Shown in pieces: positions 17,367-26,836 of a DNA stretch of 64,000 nt (position 1 is the first letter of the stretch; each line of letters opens with the position of its first letter). The DNA comes from Collinsella aerofaciens. GTDB lineage: Bacteria; Actinomycetota; Coriobacteriia; Coriobacteriales; Coriobacteriaceae. Location of the stretch: assembly GCF_963360655.1 (NCBI RefSeq), contig NZ_OY725717.1:682001-746000 (forward strand), read 5' to 3'. Under the pieces are notes generated by a model. The model did no database searches, had not been told where the DNA came from, and saw only the letters and a list, made by a program, of their open reading frames with translations. A program made the translations under genes and the position numbers.

Positions 17367-17963
17367 TTAGAGGCAAGCCTCAGCGATGCGCTTTTTGAGT
17401 TCGTCGATGCCGGTACCGGTTTGGGAGCTTGTGATGATTACGTTCTCGGCCGGGACGTTGAGCTGCTTTTTGATGGCTGCTGCCTGGCGGGCCTGCTGGG
17501 TGCGGCTGAGCTTGTCGGCCTTGGTGAGGCAGACGATAAAGTTGAACTCGTTGCCCTGCAGGTAGTCGATCATGTCATGGTCGAGCTTACTGGGATCGTG
17601 GCGAATGTCCACCAGCGATACAACCAGGTTAAAGCTGCGCTCGGAGTCGAAGAAGTCGCCGATAAGTTCTGCCCAGCGGTCACGCTCGGCCTTGGAACGG
17701 CGAGCGAAACCGTAGCCCGGCAGGTCCACAAAGTGCACGTCGTCGGCCTCGAAGAAATTGATATTGCTCGTTTTGCCCGGCGTGCTCGAAACCTTGACGA
17801 GGTTCTTGCGGCCGAAGAGCTTGTTCATGATGGAGGACTTGCCCACGTTGGAGCGGCCCACAAAGCTCACCTCGGGACAGGTGGACTCGGGGATCTGCGA
17901 AACCTTGCCATAGCTGGCGACGAACTTGGCAAGCTGGTAGTTAATGGAATCGGCCATGGACAC
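17367..17963 (-). CDS. engB: Ribosome biogenesis GTPase EngB/YsxC
   Basis: 198 residues, single G domain, needed for large ribosomal subunit assembly. G1 GRSNVGKSS (about 32-40), G3 DLPGYGFA, G4 LTKADK, G5 ITSSQTG are all present. It starts with the ATG at 17961-17963 behind AAGGAG. It is followed on the same strand by nothing but the TA region, and preceded by mtnN; the 36-bp gap suggests mtnN-engB cotranscription. Confidence 0.95.
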   Translation of the reverse strand: MSMADSINYQLAKFVASYGKVSQIPESTCPEVSFVGRSNVGKSSIMNKLFGRKNLVKVSSTPGKTSNINFFEADDVHFVDLPGYGFARRSKAERDRWAELIGDFFDSERSFNLVVSLVDIRHDPSKLDHDMIDYLQGNEFNFIVCLTKADKLSRTQQARQAAAIKKQLNVPAENVIITSSQTGTGIDELKKRIAEACL

Positions 17964-17999
17964 TCCTTGGTCGTAGGTTTTTACAAAACGGGCGCGCTA

Positions 18000-18737
18000 T
18001 TACGCGGCGGCGATACGACGAACGATGTCAAGCGTGATGCCGCTCGCGGTACGGGCGTACTCATCCAGATCGAACTCGCGCTCGCAAATTGCATCGTACG
18101 CCTCGTCACAATTATCGCTGATAGCGCGCAACACCAGGCAATCGACACCATTTTTGGTTGCGACATGGGCAATTGCCGCGCCCTCCATGCCGACACAATC
18201 GGCATGCGTCGCCTCGATAGCGTCGTTGCGCATGGTGGCGCCCGTCACAAAGCGGTTACCCGTGGCAATCGTGCCGACCAGGAACTGCTTGGTGCCCTCA
18301 TTCGAAGCGACTGCATTTGTCGAAGCGTCAACAAACCCACGCTCAGCAAGCACTTCGGCGGCAATATCGACCAGCGCGGGCGTCGAGCCAAACTCCTCGA
18401 GCCCCGGTGCGGACTCGGCGATAAGCGCGGTATCGGTATCCAGATAGCGCAGGCGTTTGCCAATGACCACGTCGTCGATATGGAGCTTGGGGTTCAAACC
18501 GCCCGCAATGCCCGAAAACACAACAGCCTGCGGAGCATACTTGCTAATGAGGTGCTGTGTTGCAGCGGCGGCGTTCACCGTGCCCATGCCCGCCGTTGTG
18601 GCGACAACTGTCAGGCCGTCGAGCTCACCGCTCACAACGGTCAAGCCTGCCTCCCGTGCCTCGCAAACGTCGCTCAGCTCTTCCTTAATCTGCATGATCT
18701 CTTTTTCGAGCGCACCGATAATCGCAATGGTAGCCAT
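18000..18737 (-). CDS. mtnN: 5'-methylthioadenosine/S-adenosylhomocysteine nucleosidase
   Basis: Cleaves MTA and SAH to adenine plus the thioribose, clearing inhibitors of methylation and making the AI-2 precursor. Begins MATIAIIGALEKEI (E at the family position), VVFSGIAGGLNP in the middle and VLRAISDNCDE near the C-terminus with the catalytic Asp region. 245 residues from the ATG at 18735-18737; a TTG four codons upstream is less likely. It lies directly upstream of engB. Confidence 0.93.
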   Translation of the reverse strand: MATIAIIGALEKEIMQIKEELSDVCEAREAGLTVVSGELDGLTVVATTAGMGTVNAAAATQHLISKYAPQAVVFSGIAGGLNPKLHIDDVVIGKRLRYLDTDTALIAESAPGLEEFGSTPALVDIAAEVLAERGFVDASTNAVASNEGTKQFLVGTIATGNRFVTGATMRNDAIEATHADCVGMEGAAIAHVATKNGVDCLVLRAISDNCDEAYDAICEREFDLDEYARTASGITLDIVRRIAAA

Positions 18738-18815
18738 GCCATTCCCCAAACCTATTCGAAATTCTCAACCACGGTATGGTACCAGCATTTTGTTTGACCT
18801 CGTCAAACGAACACG

Positions 18816-19973
18816 CTAAGCCAGTGCAGCTCGCGTATCAAACAGAGCCTTTGCAATCGCGGCCGTAACCTCGCTCGAGCGGTCGCTCCACGGCATCGAT
18901 GTCATGATACCCATGACATAGGTACAGCCATCGATGTCGATAAGGCCCGCATCGCATGTCGAGTAGTAACCATCCTCGCTAATCCAGCCTGCCTTGTTGC
19001 GCACCAAAACCTGCTCGTCCGCAATGCCATCGCGAATAAACGAGCGCGATGTTGATGCCAGAAGGCCCGACAACCACTGTGAAGTCTCGGTATCCATGCT
19101 CAGATACTCGCTCATCTCACGCCATAACCTCGCAGAAGTGCGCGGGCAGTAGGTCGGAAAATCACTCATCGGATTCAGTGCCGTTTCGTCATCAACACCC
19201 AGATTGGCAATCCAATCCTCATAGCCATCATGGTCAAACGCCGCGCGTAACGCGATAAACGAATCGTTGTCCGAGTTGACGACCGCGGCCTCGATAAGGT
19301 CACGCACTGTCTGCCAGCCCATGCTGTAACCACCATACGTGGCTAAAGGCCCATCGAGCGACACCTGCCCCGATTCGACCAACATCTCGCAAATATAGAG
19401 TGCATACAGCGCCTTATAACTGCTCGCTCCATACACCTCAACATCGGCGTTATACGTCACGCCCCTACCACTCGATAGGTCGTAGAACACTACACCCACG
19501 TCGCCCAGCTCCTGCGCCCGACACAGGGCATCCTGGAGCGAGGCAAGGCTCTCATCCTCCAAGGCAGGAGTCTTGTTATCCACCAACGAGAAGGTCCGAA
19601 CGGTATCACCCGAAGGGATATCGTTGAAGTCCGCCTTCGAAAGTCTCGTCTTGAGATCTGCCGTCGACAGAGCTTGATCTGCCGACGCTTTGGACTTTGA
19701 AACCTTCTCGTTTTGCAGCTGTACCGTTGACGCATCTGGGCGCCCCGTTCGCTCCGAGGCGTAGGTTTTAACGGTAATTCCGAGGATAATAACCGCCGAC
19801 GTTAGCATCCCAATAGCGGCAATCTTCCTCACGCGGATGCGAGCGCCGGCAAGGCCACGCGAAGACGTGCCCTTCGTCTTATATCTGCTGCCATGCTGCG
19901 GCACATACTCGTCCCGCGATGCGATGTTTCGCACGTGGTCTCCTGACTGCCACCGTTTATATACGAGCAGCAT
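18816..19973 (-). CDS. Membrane-anchored serine hydrolase, class A beta-lactamase-like
   Basis: 385 residues. Cytosolic basic N-terminus, one membrane helix at about 52-70, then a Ser/Lys-rich linker and an extracytoplasmic serine hydrolase domain. Motifs: S184-S185-Y186-K187 (SxxK), NSDND near 242 (SDN-like) and NKAGW near 335 (KTG-like). This is the penicillin-binding-protein/class A lactamase fold, but the third motif KAG and the membrane anchor fit a cell-wall enzyme or unknown hydrolase rather than a secreted lactamase. The exact start is uncertain, since the first ~45 residues may be shortened. No neighbours suggest its role. Confidence 0.7.
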   Translation of the reverse strand: MLLVYKRWQSGDHVRNIASRDEYVPQHGSRYKTKGTSSRGLAGARIRVRKIAAIGMLTSAVIILGITVKTYASERTGRPDASTVQLQNEKVSKSKASADQALSTADLKTRLSKADFNDIPSGDTVRTFSLVDNKTPALEDESLASLQDALCRAQELGDVGVVFYDLSSGRGVTYNADVEVYGASSYKALYALYICEMLVESGQVSLDGPLATYGGYSMGWQTVRDLIEAAVVNSDNDSFIALRAAFDHDGYEDWIANLGVDDETALNPMSDFPTYCPRTSARLWREMSEYLSMDTETSQWLSGLLASTSRSFIRDGIADEQVLVRNKAGWISEDGYYSTCDAGLIDIDGCTYVMGIMTSMPWSDRSSEVTAAIAKALFDTRAALA

Positions 19974-20092
19974 GATACCGAGCAGGCATTTCTTTCCAAA
20001 GATATTCAGCAGCGTTTAAGGTGTCTTTAAAGAAACCACAAGCGTATTTATCCAAATGGCACGATTCTGTTGCGCATCTCTACCCAAAACGA

Positions 20093-20159
20093 AGTTGCGG
20101 TGAAATGGTTCCTGTTTGGGCGACATGGGCCTAAAAACAAGAACTATTCCACCGCAACT
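20093..20159. repeat. Family 4 inverted repeat, copy 1
   Basis: AGTTGCGGTG... pairs with ...CACCGCAACT; arms of about 27 nt around a short loop, between the serine hydrolase and pflA. A second copy begins at 63955 and runs off the window. Confidence 0.75.
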
Positions 20160-20195
20160 CAGCTGGGAACGAGGGGATATGAGGGCTATGGCATG

Positions 20196-21014
20196 CTATC
20201 CGATAGCGTTTTTGAGCTCCGCACGGCGCTTTTTCATACCGGCCATAACGGCATTGCGCAGCTCGGGCATGCGCGCGGTATCCATCTGGGGCACGCCCTC
20301 GAGCTTATAGGGAATGCCCAGTTGCTCGTACTTGACGACACCCATCGTGTGATACGGCAGCATTTCCAGGCCCACCACGTTGTGCCATGGAGCGATGAGG
20401 CGACCGAGCTTCTCGCACTCCTCCGCCGTGTCGGTAATGCCCGGCACAACCACGTGGCGGATAACGACCTTGATATTGCGACGTGCAAGCTCATCGCCAA
20501 ACGCCAGGATGCGTGCGGGATCACAACCGGTCAGCTTTTTATGCTCGACCGGGTCGGCATGCTTAATATCGAGCAGTACCATGTCGGTCTCGTTGAGCAC
20601 GGCATCGAACTTCTCGGGATGCTGAGGGTCGAAGGCGTAGCCACAGCTATCCAGGCAGGTATGCACACGACCATCGGGGTTGTTGTGCATTGCACGGAAC
20701 AGGTCGGCCAAAAACTCGGGCTGCAGAAGCGGCTCGCCGCCCGAAACGGTAATGCCACCGCTGCGGTAAAACTCATGGTTGCTCTGGAACTCGTCCATCA
20801 GATGCTCGACGGTCACCATGGTGCCGCCGTTAACCGACCAGGTATCGGGATTGTGGCAATACGCGCAGCGCATGGGACAGCCTTGGACAAACACTACGAA
20901 GCGGATGCCGGGACCGTCAACCGTACCCATCGTCTCGATCGAATGTACGCGGCCCAGGGCAAACGCGGAGTCCTCGGGACGAGCGTCCACACCCTCGAGC
21001 GTCATCTCAGCCAT
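20196..21014 (-). CDS. pflA: Pyruvate formate-lyase activating enzyme
   Basis: Radical-SAM enzyme that installs the glycyl radical on pyruvate formate-lyase under anaerobic conditions. The 4Fe-4S motif CPMRCAYCHN (CxxxCxxC) follows GRVHSIETMGTVDGPGIRF, as in PflA; the GGE-type motif SGGEPLLQPEF is present. About 272 residues from the ATG at 21012-21014; an ATG at 21033-21035 is an alternative. It is not adjacent to pflB (28.6-30.6 kb) here, with 7.5 kb of sugar genes between. Its partner's glycyl domain is a separate polypeptide in this genome. Confidence 0.92.
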   Translation of the reverse strand: MAEMTLEGVDARPEDSAFALGRVHSIETMGTVDGPGIRFVVFVQGCPMRCAYCHNPDTWSVNGGTMVTVEHLMDEFQSNHEFYRSGGITVSGGEPLLQPEFLADLFRAMHNNPDGRVHTCLDSCGYAFDPQHPEKFDAVLNETDMVLLDIKHADPVEHKKLTGCDPARILAFGDELARRNIKVVIRHVVVPGITDTAEECEKLGRLIAPWHNVVGLEMLPYHTMGVVKYEQLGIPYKLEGVPQMDTARMPELRNAVMAGMKKRRAELKNAIG

Positions 21015-21135
21015 TCCCGCTACCTTGCCTCTCATTGGTTTTAGTTACATAAATGCCAGAGCCATTCTAGCCCATACATATGATGGCGAAACGGTTTAGA
21101 GGTCAATTAGGTCGTCCTATTTGACTCCACGCAAA

Positions 21136-21171
21136 AGCGGCGGGAGGGTTATCGCAACCCGCCCACCGCCG
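21136..21171 (-). terminator. Terminator after degV
   Basis: GCGGCGGGAGGGTT and AACCCGCCCACCGC pair around ATCGC; on the minus strand the stem is followed by TTTTGCG, 30 bp past the degV stop. Confidence 0.65.
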
Positions 21172-21200
21172 AGGCAATAGAAATCGATAGACTCCAGGCC

Positions 21201-22055
21201 TTACGCCTTAAGCGTGAGCACCGCGCCGAAGGCGGTCGGGCCGCAATGGCTCGAGATGACGCCGCCGACCTGAGTCCAGGTAATGTCCTTAAAGCCAAGA
21301 TCGTGTGCATAGACTTCCATGTCGTCGCGCAGCTCCTCGGAAAGACCTACCGAATACGCCAGGCCAATGTGCGAGTAGTCAATCTCGCCCTTGGCAACCA
21401 TGTGATCAATAAAGGCGCGGGCGCACTTGAGCATAGAGCCGCGGAACTTCTTGGTTGCCACGAACTTGCCGCCCGTTACCTCAATGCAGGGCTTAATCTT
21501 GAGCAGATGGGCGCCCAGGAACGCGACGTTGGACAAGCGACCGCCCGCCTTAAGGAAGGCAAGGTCCGTAGGAACAAAGCCCAACAGCACGCGGTCCATG
21601 ACGGAGTTCGCGAAGGCGAAGATCTCGTCGACGGTGGCATCGGGGTGAGCCTCGATGTATTTGGCGGTCTCGACGACAACAAGCGACTGGCCTACCGAGA
21701 CAAAGCGCGTGTCCATGGAGAACACGTAGTCGCGCCCCTGGGCCGCAATCTTTGAGGACTGATGCGAACAGGTCGTGGCCTCGGAATATGCAAGATGCAA
21801 AATAGTCGCGTCGGGCTGCTCAGCGTGAATGCGGTCGTACACGTGAGCAAAATCCGCAGGCGCACAGCCACTGGTCTTGGGCATCACGCCAAACTCGTTG
21901 CAGCGCGAGTAAATCTCGAGCGGATCGATGGAGCCGTCCTCGACGGTCTCGTCACCAATCGTGACATGCATGGGCACGCGCACGATGCCGTAGCGCTCGC
22001 AGAGCTCCGGCGTCACATCCGACCCAGACTCAACCACGATTACGTACTTGCCCAT
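21201..22055 (-). CDS. DegV family fatty-acid-binding protein
   Basis: 284 residues from MGKYVIVVESGSDV. DegV proteins (FakB type) bind a fatty acid and present it to the kinase FakA. Typical features: SGSDVTPEL near the start, PKTSGCAPADF, ILHLAYSEATTCSHQSS, GGRLS in the lid region, and the C-terminal HCGPTAFGAV. The reading frame extends upstream to 22166, but the added residues look non-native. No fakA gene is in the window. Confidence 0.88.
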   Translation of the reverse strand: MGKYVIVVESGSDVTPELCERYGIVRVPMHVTIGDETVEDGSIDPLEIYSRCNEFGVMPKTSGCAPADFAHVYDRIHAEQPDATILHLAYSEATTCSHQSSKIAAQGRDYVFSMDTRFVSVGQSLVVVETAKYIEAHPDATVDEIFAFANSVMDRVLLGFVPTDLAFLKAGGRLSNVAFLGAHLLKIKPCIEVTGGKFVATKKFRGSMLKCARAFIDHMVAKGEIDYSHIGLAYSVGLSEELRDDMEVYAHDLGFKDITWTQVGGVISSHCGPTAFGAVLTLKA

Positions 22056-22142
22056 TATTATCACGACCCATCTCGACATTGGCTTTTCAATACATGACAC
22101 GCGCCGCCGCACTGTTGCACAACAGCATCCAAGCACCAAAGA

Positions 22143-22182
22143 GACGCCGCCCCTTGCACACAACAAAGGACAGCGTCTCCCT
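22143..22182 (-). terminator. Possible terminator of the sucrose operon
   Basis: GAGACGC and GCGTCTC pair around a 25-nt loop containing CCTTTG/CAAAGG-like pairing, about 150 bp past the scrB stop, with a T-rich end on the minus strand. Weak. Confidence 0.4.
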
Positions 22183-22331
22183 GGAAAACTCCGTGCTTAA
22201 CTGAGATTTTACACGGTTTATAAATGAGTGTTACTTATCCCGCAAACGGTCGCTATACGCGATAAACGGTAGTTCGCTGCGGCAACTGCGACACATTCCG
22301 CCCGGCAAGTCCAATCGTGCTCCACGCACGG

Positions 22332-23774
22332 TTAATGCGCGAGGCGGTAGAAATCCATCGACGCCGCACCCTCGGCATGCAACCCCATCGCCGAAACCGC
22401 CGGCGAATAGGTACGGCTCGTAAGTGCCGCCTCGCCGCTGTTGGCAAAAATCTCGACCATCGTAGTGTCCGAAAGCACGCGCAGGTCGCGAAGCTCGCTG
22501 AGCTCGATCGACCTTTGGTCGCGCCCATAGCCTTCGTCACCCATGTCGAGGGTAAGCATCCCGTCCGCATAACGTACAAAGACACCCTTGCGGATTTCGA
22601 GCTCGACCATCTTGGCGCCCTCACAGGAAACCACAAGATCAAACAGGCGTCCCGGCTCCTCAACGGTTTCACCGCCTGTCGCGCGAACGCAGTCGCCGCG
22701 CATCCTCTCAATCTCGTGCGCCGGCTGCTGGCAGAGCTTACCATCGCGCATGCTCAGCTCTCGCGGCACCGTCAACGCGCACTGCCACCCGCGCGCCACC
22801 GTCGGGTTTTCTGCCGTCGCATCGGGGCAACCCGACCATCCGATCATCAAACGCCGGCCTGCAGCATCCTCAAAGGACTGCGGAGCATAGAAATCAAAAC
22901 CGGCATCGACCATCGGGGGCATGCCCTGCCCGACGATTTTAAAGCTCGGCGCCTCCCAATCGGCCTCGATGGGGAACCACACGCACTGATGCGGATTGCG
23001 GTAACGCCAACCATCGGCAGGCACACCCTGCGGACAGCAAACGAGAATAAGCTCGCCATCGAGCTCAAACAGATCGGGGCACTCCCACATAAAGCCAAAC
23101 TTCTCGCCCAACTCAATGCGCGTCGCATAGCTCCAGTCCTCAAGATTGCGCGAGGTATAGACAAGCACGCAGCCACGGTCGTCTTTCGTACGAGCGCCCA
23201 GAACCATGTAGTAGATACCATCGTGCTCAAGGATCTTGGGGTCGCGCACGTGCGTACCGATATCGTCGGGGTAATCGACCGGTCCAACAGCTATGCACTT
23301 CTCGCCCAATTCGTCGGGATTCTCGGCAACCATATGAATCTGGTTTTGCTCACGGCCCGTCAACACGTAGTCGTAATCATCGCGGTCAAAATGCTTGACG
23401 TTGCCGGTATAGAAGTAGTGAATCTTGCCATCGCGTACAAAGGCAGAACCAGAATACGCTCCGTTCGAATCCAAATCGGAATCGGGGAACAGCGCGGGGC
23501 CGTGATTCTCGTACGTCACAAAATCCTTTGTCGTCAGATGGTTCCAAAGCACTGGACCGCCATGCGCAGCATCGAACGGATCGTATTGATGATAGATGTG
23601 ATACGTATCACCAATCTGAACCAAACCGTTGGGGTCGTTGAGCCAGCCAAGCTCAGGCTCCACATGGAACAGGAGCCTATCGGGGTCGGACGCGATGCGA
23701 CCCGCCGTCTCATCCTGTCCGGCACGCCACTGCTCATAGTCCGCGCGTGTCACCTTATTTTTTTGATTAAACAT
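22332..23774 (-). CDS. scrB: Sucrose-6-phosphate hydrolase (GH32)
   Basis: 480 residues. Hydrolyses sucrose 6-phosphate from the PTS to glucose 6-phosphate and fructose. GH32 block A with the nucleophile Asp is WLNDPNGLVQ (about residue 40-49), RDP region HVRDPKILEHDG, and the acid/base motif WECPDLF. The C-terminal beta-sandwich includes the MVEIFANSGE motif. It is the last gene of the sucrose operon after the PTS gene; a hairpin lies in the 100-bp gap. The call is firm for GH32 and likely for ScrB by context. Confidence 0.92.
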   Translation of the reverse strand: MFNQKNKVTRADYEQWRAGQDETAGRIASDPDRLLFHVEPELGWLNDPNGLVQIGDTYHIYHQYDPFDAAHGGPVLWNHLTTKDFVTYENHGPALFPDSDLDSNGAYSGSAFVRDGKIHYFYTGNVKHFDRDDYDYVLTGREQNQIHMVAENPDELGEKCIAVGPVDYPDDIGTHVRDPKILEHDGIYYMVLGARTKDDRGCVLVYTSRNLEDWSYATRIELGEKFGFMWECPDLFELDGELILVCCPQGVPADGWRYRNPHQCVWFPIEADWEAPSFKIVGQGMPPMVDAGFDFYAPQSFEDAAGRRLMIGWSGCPDATAENPTVARGWQCALTVPRELSMRDGKLCQQPAHEIERMRGDCVRATGGETVEEPGRLFDLVVSCEGAKMVELEIRKGVFVRYADGMLTLDMGDEGYGRDQRSIELSELRDLRVLSDTTMVEIFANSGEAALTSRTYSPAVSAMGLHAEGAASMDFYRLAH

Positions 23775-23796
23775 CGCCGTTGACTTTCTCGTCTAT

Positions 23797-23838
23797 GGGG
23801 AAGGACGCTCGACTCACACGAGTCGAACGCCCTTCCCC
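23797..23838 (-). terminator. Intercistronic hairpin between PTS and scrB
   Basis: GGGGAAGGACGCTCGACTC and GAGTCGAACGCCCTTCCCC pair around ACAC. No T run, so more likely an mRNA processing or stability element, or partial attenuator, lowering scrB relative to the PTS gene. Confidence 0.55.
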
Positions 23839-23875
23839 AAATGGACTTATCCTCAGATTACGCTGAACGGCTCAA

Positions 23876-25327
23876 CTAGAAGCTGACATCGAAGCCAGCA
23901 CCAGCGCCCTCTTCATCAGTGGTCGGCACGCCCTTTGCCTTGTTGTAGGCAAAGATCAAGACGATCGGCACGATAAAGGCGATGAGATTGCCAGCCACAT
24001 ACCACACGAGCGTCTCGGGCGTGACGATGAGCAGGCCAAGCACGCCGGTCAGACCCTGACCGATGGCGCGCACCTCAAAGAGCTTCACGAAGGCACCGCC
24101 GCAGCCTGCACCGATGCAAGCGCAGATGAACGGGATGATCGAGTAGCGCATGTTTGCAGCAAAGATTGCGGGCTCGGAGATACCGACCAGCGTCGGGATA
24201 AAGGACGACATGCAGATGTTGCGCTCTTTGGAATGCTTCTTGTGAATGAGGTACATGCCGATGGCGCCACCGCCCTGGGCGATGATGGAAACCGACCAGA
24301 TTGCCTGGATGTAGTTGAAGCCAGTCGTGGCAACGAGGTTGGCCTCGATACCCTGGATGAACTGATGCGTACCGGTAACGACGAGCGGCTGCAGGAACGC
24401 GGCAAAGACAAAGGCGCCAAAGACGCCCATCCTGTTGTACAGGACATCGATTACGCCAGCGAGGACGTCGCCGATCAGGTTGCCGAGCGGGCCGAACACG
24501 GTGAACAGGGCAACGTTAGCAAGAATCAGGGTAACGGTCGGGACAAAGACAAACGAGACGACCTCGGGGATGTACTTCTGGGCAATCTTTTCGACCTTGG
24601 CCATAAACCAGGCAGTCAGGATTGCAGGGAACACGCCGCCCTGGAAAGCAACCATGGGGATGGAGAGCGGACCGAAGTTCCAGTACTCAGCACCCGACGG
24701 ATCCATAACGAACGCGTTACGGTTCATAAGGCTCGGGTGAACCATGACGATACCGACGAGGATGCCCAGAATCGGGTTACCGCCAAAACGCTTCACCGCG
24801 CTGTACATAACCAGGACAGGCAGGTAGTCAAACGTGGTGGCGATAATGGCAAAGAAGCTTGCGAGGTTCTTGAGGAACTCGCTGTGGTCGGCAAGGCTGC
24901 CCTCCATGCCAAAGAGGCCGTTGGCAACGATCAGCGACTTAAGGCCGATGATGATAGCAGCGCCGACGAAAGCGGGAATGATGGGGATAAAGATATCCGA
25001 GAATACCTTGAGGACCGAGAAGAACTTGCCCTTCTTGTCCGCCTCGGCGCCCTTGACCTCGGAAGCGCTGATCTCCTTAACGCCCGTCAGAGCCATAAAC
25101 TCATCGTAGACCTTGTTGACGGTACCGGTACCGAAGATGATCATGAGCTGGCCGCTGTTGTACAGCACGCCCTTGACGCCATCGATGTTCTCGAGCTCGG
25201 CCTTGTTGTACTTGCTCGTATCCTTGAGCACCAGACGCAGACGCGTAACGCAATGCGTGGCGCCCTCGATGTTCTCCAGACCGCCGACGTTATCGACGAC
25301 TTGCTGAGACACTACTTTGTAGTCCAT
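23876..25327 (-). CDS. scrA: PTS sucrose-type transporter subunit EIIBC
   Basis: Takes up and phosphorylates sucrose (or a related beta-glucoside/trehalose). 483 residues: EIIB at 1-90 with the phosphorylated Cys in THCVTRLRLVL, then an EIIC domain with about ten membrane segments. No EIIA domain is fused, so EIIA must come from elsewhere. The start at 25327 is favoured over the ATG at 25339 because GGAGAGG precedes it. It lies between two GH32 genes; a palindrome AAAACGTTTT (25356-25365) lies 29 bp upstream. Confidence 0.88.
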   Translation of the reverse strand: MDYKVVSQQVVDNVGGLENIEGATHCVTRLRLVLKDTSKYNKAELENIDGVKGVLYNSGQLMIIFGTGTVNKVYDEFMALTGVKEISASEVKGAEADKKGKFFSVLKVFSDIFIPIIPAFVGAAIIIGLKSLIVANGLFGMEGSLADHSEFLKNLASFFAIIATTFDYLPVLVMYSAVKRFGGNPILGILVGIVMVHPSLMNRNAFVMDPSGAEYWNFGPLSIPMVAFQGGVFPAILTAWFMAKVEKIAQKYIPEVVSFVFVPTVTLILANVALFTVFGPLGNLIGDVLAGVIDVLYNRMGVFGAFVFAAFLQPLVVTGTHQFIQGIEANLVATTGFNYIQAIWSVSIIAQGGGAIGMYLIHKKHSKERNICMSSFIPTLVGISEPAIFAANMRYSIIPFICACIGAGCGGAFVKLFEVRAIGQGLTGVLGLLIVTPETLVWYVAGNLIAFIVPIVLIFAYNKAKGVPTTDEEGAGAGFDVSF

Positions 25328-25355
25328 GTTCCTCTCCATTCCCTTACGAAATCAT

Positions 25356-25365
25356 AAAACGTTTT
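25356..25365. promoter_or_regulatory. LacI-type operator candidate before the PTS gene
   Basis: ATAAAACGTTTTGAT contains the palindrome AAAACGTTTT with the central CG of LacI-family sites. It resembles the GAAAACGTTTG sites before the upstream GH32 gene. Confidence 0.5.
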
Positions 25366-25372
25366 GATGCCA

Positions 25373-26755
25373 TTACAGAGACGCGATCGTTGCATTTGCG
25401 CACTTGAGCGTACCGTCGGTGACCGTCAGTGCCACACCCTGGCCCTGCTTATTGCAGAAGCGCGCGTTAAGCGCAACATCATCGACAAAGATGGTCGCGA
25501 TATCGTCGTCAACGACCAGGCGCACATGATGAGTGCCCTCGCCCTTAAAGAACAACGGACGCTCGAGGCCCATGTTGTTGACCTGGAACCACGGATACTG
25601 GGGGGCCGCCGTAAACTCGAGCTTGCCCTCACGCAGGTTGGCGCGGAACTCATAGGCAAGACCGGACTCGGCGTCCTCGGCAAGCTTCACCGAGAAGCCG
25701 GCAGCGTCACCGGCGAGCTCGATGTCGGCATCGAGCATATAGGTGGAACCGGCATCCGCGGCGAGCACCTGCTCGACCTTGCCCGACTCGCAGGAAAGCT
25801 CAAAGGCCTCGACTGCCTTAGCCTCGCCAAAGGCGCCAAGCATGCTGTCAGGGAGCTTGGTGCCGAGCGTTCCGTCGGCACGCTGAACGATCTCGAGAGG
25901 CATAAAGGTGCCACCCCACAGGTAAGAGCTGGGGTCGCCGCCCTCGTCACGCGTAGGAACCCAACCAAAGAGAACGCGGCGCTCGCCATCAAATGCGGTA
26001 CGCGCGGCATAGTACGCGCGGCCATCGAAGGAATCGTCCGCAGGAGTGATCCAAGGACCGTTGATAGAGCGAGACATGCGGTAACGGGTCTTGTTGCCAT
26101 CACTGTACTCGGAGAACACCAGATACCACCAGTCGCCCATCTTAAAGAGATCAGGCATTTCGAACATGGTGTACAGGCCCGGATTCCACCAGTCGCCCTG
26201 GAACTCCCAGGTATCCAGGTCCTTGGAGGTGAACTTGACCAGACGACCGGTCATCAGACGCTTGTCCTCGCCCACACGCGTGCCGAGGATGAGCATGTAC
26301 TCTTCGTTCTCCTCATCCCAAAGCACAAAGGGATCGCGCCAGTTGCGGTCATCGTAACCCTCCTGGGGCGGAAGCAGCGTCTCGGCGATGTTCTTCTCCC
26401 ACTTGACGGCGTCGTCACTCGTTGCGTGAAGAAGAACCTGCTTCATCAAGCGTGCCTTGACCTTATCGCGATTGCAACCAGTGTAGAGCGCATGGTACTT
26501 GTCGCCCACCTTAAACACCGTGCCGGCATAAACATACTGGTCGACTTCCTCGTCGCCGCCACGCTCAAGGCTCTCGCCAAAGTCTTTGTAATTGACGAAG
26601 TCCTTGGTTGTCGCGAGTGCCCAGCCAAACGGCTCTCCGAAAGGTCCGGGGTTTCGCGTGTCACGCTGATGATAGAGATAGAACGTGCCGTCCTCGCCGT
26701 ACGGCATGATGTCGCCTACCCAAATTCCCTCAGGCTGGTAATACACCTTGTGCAT
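25373..26755 (-). CDS. GH32 family glycoside hydrolase, divergent
   Basis: 460 residues. Related to GH32 fructosidases but with changed block A: instead of WxNDPNG it reads WVGDIMPYGEDGTFYLYHQ (about residues 12-30), keeping an Asp that may be the nucleophile. WRDPFVLW is the RDP motif, and FEMPDLF replaces the ECPD acid/base motif (Glu kept, Cys lost). It is the first structural gene of the sucrose operon, downstream of LacI-like operators. Possibly acts on a fructo-oligosaccharide or phosphorylated variant; function uncertain, family good. Confidence 0.8.
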   Translation of the reverse strand: MHKVYYQPEGIWVGDIMPYGEDGTFYLYHQRDTRNPGPFGEPFGWALATTKDFVNYKDFGESLERGGDEEVDQYVYAGTVFKVGDKYHALYTGCNRDKVKARLMKQVLLHATSDDAVKWEKNIAETLLPPQEGYDDRNWRDPFVLWDEENEEYMLILGTRVGEDKRLMTGRLVKFTSKDLDTWEFQGDWWNPGLYTMFEMPDLFKMGDWWYLVFSEYSDGNKTRYRMSRSINGPWITPADDSFDGRAYYAARTAFDGERRVLFGWVPTRDEGGDPSSYLWGGTFMPLEIVQRADGTLGTKLPDSMLGAFGEAKAVEAFELSCESGKVEQVLAADAGSTYMLDADIELAGDAAGFSVKLAEDAESGLAYEFRANLREGKLEFTAAPQYPWFQVNNMGLERPLFFKGEGTHHVRLVVDDDIATIFVDDVALNARFCNKQGQGVALTVTDGTLKCANATIASL

Positions 26756-26798
26756 CCGAGACTTCCTTTCTCACGAGATACTAACTCGGTACAACTGC

Positions 26799-26836
26799 AA
26801 GATATGTCAATCGTTTTCATATGTCAAACGTTTTCA
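26799..26836 (-). promoter_or_regulatory. Sucrose operon promoter with two LacI-type sites
   Basis: Minus strand: TTGACA (26822-26827), 17-bp spacer, TATCTT (26799-26804). The repeated sites TGAAAACGTTTGACA (26822-26836) and TGAAAACGATTGACA (26805-26819) overlap it at a 17-bp offset, so repressor binding would cover the promoter. A similar CAAACGGTTGACATATG lies at about 26872-26888. Confidence 0.6.
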
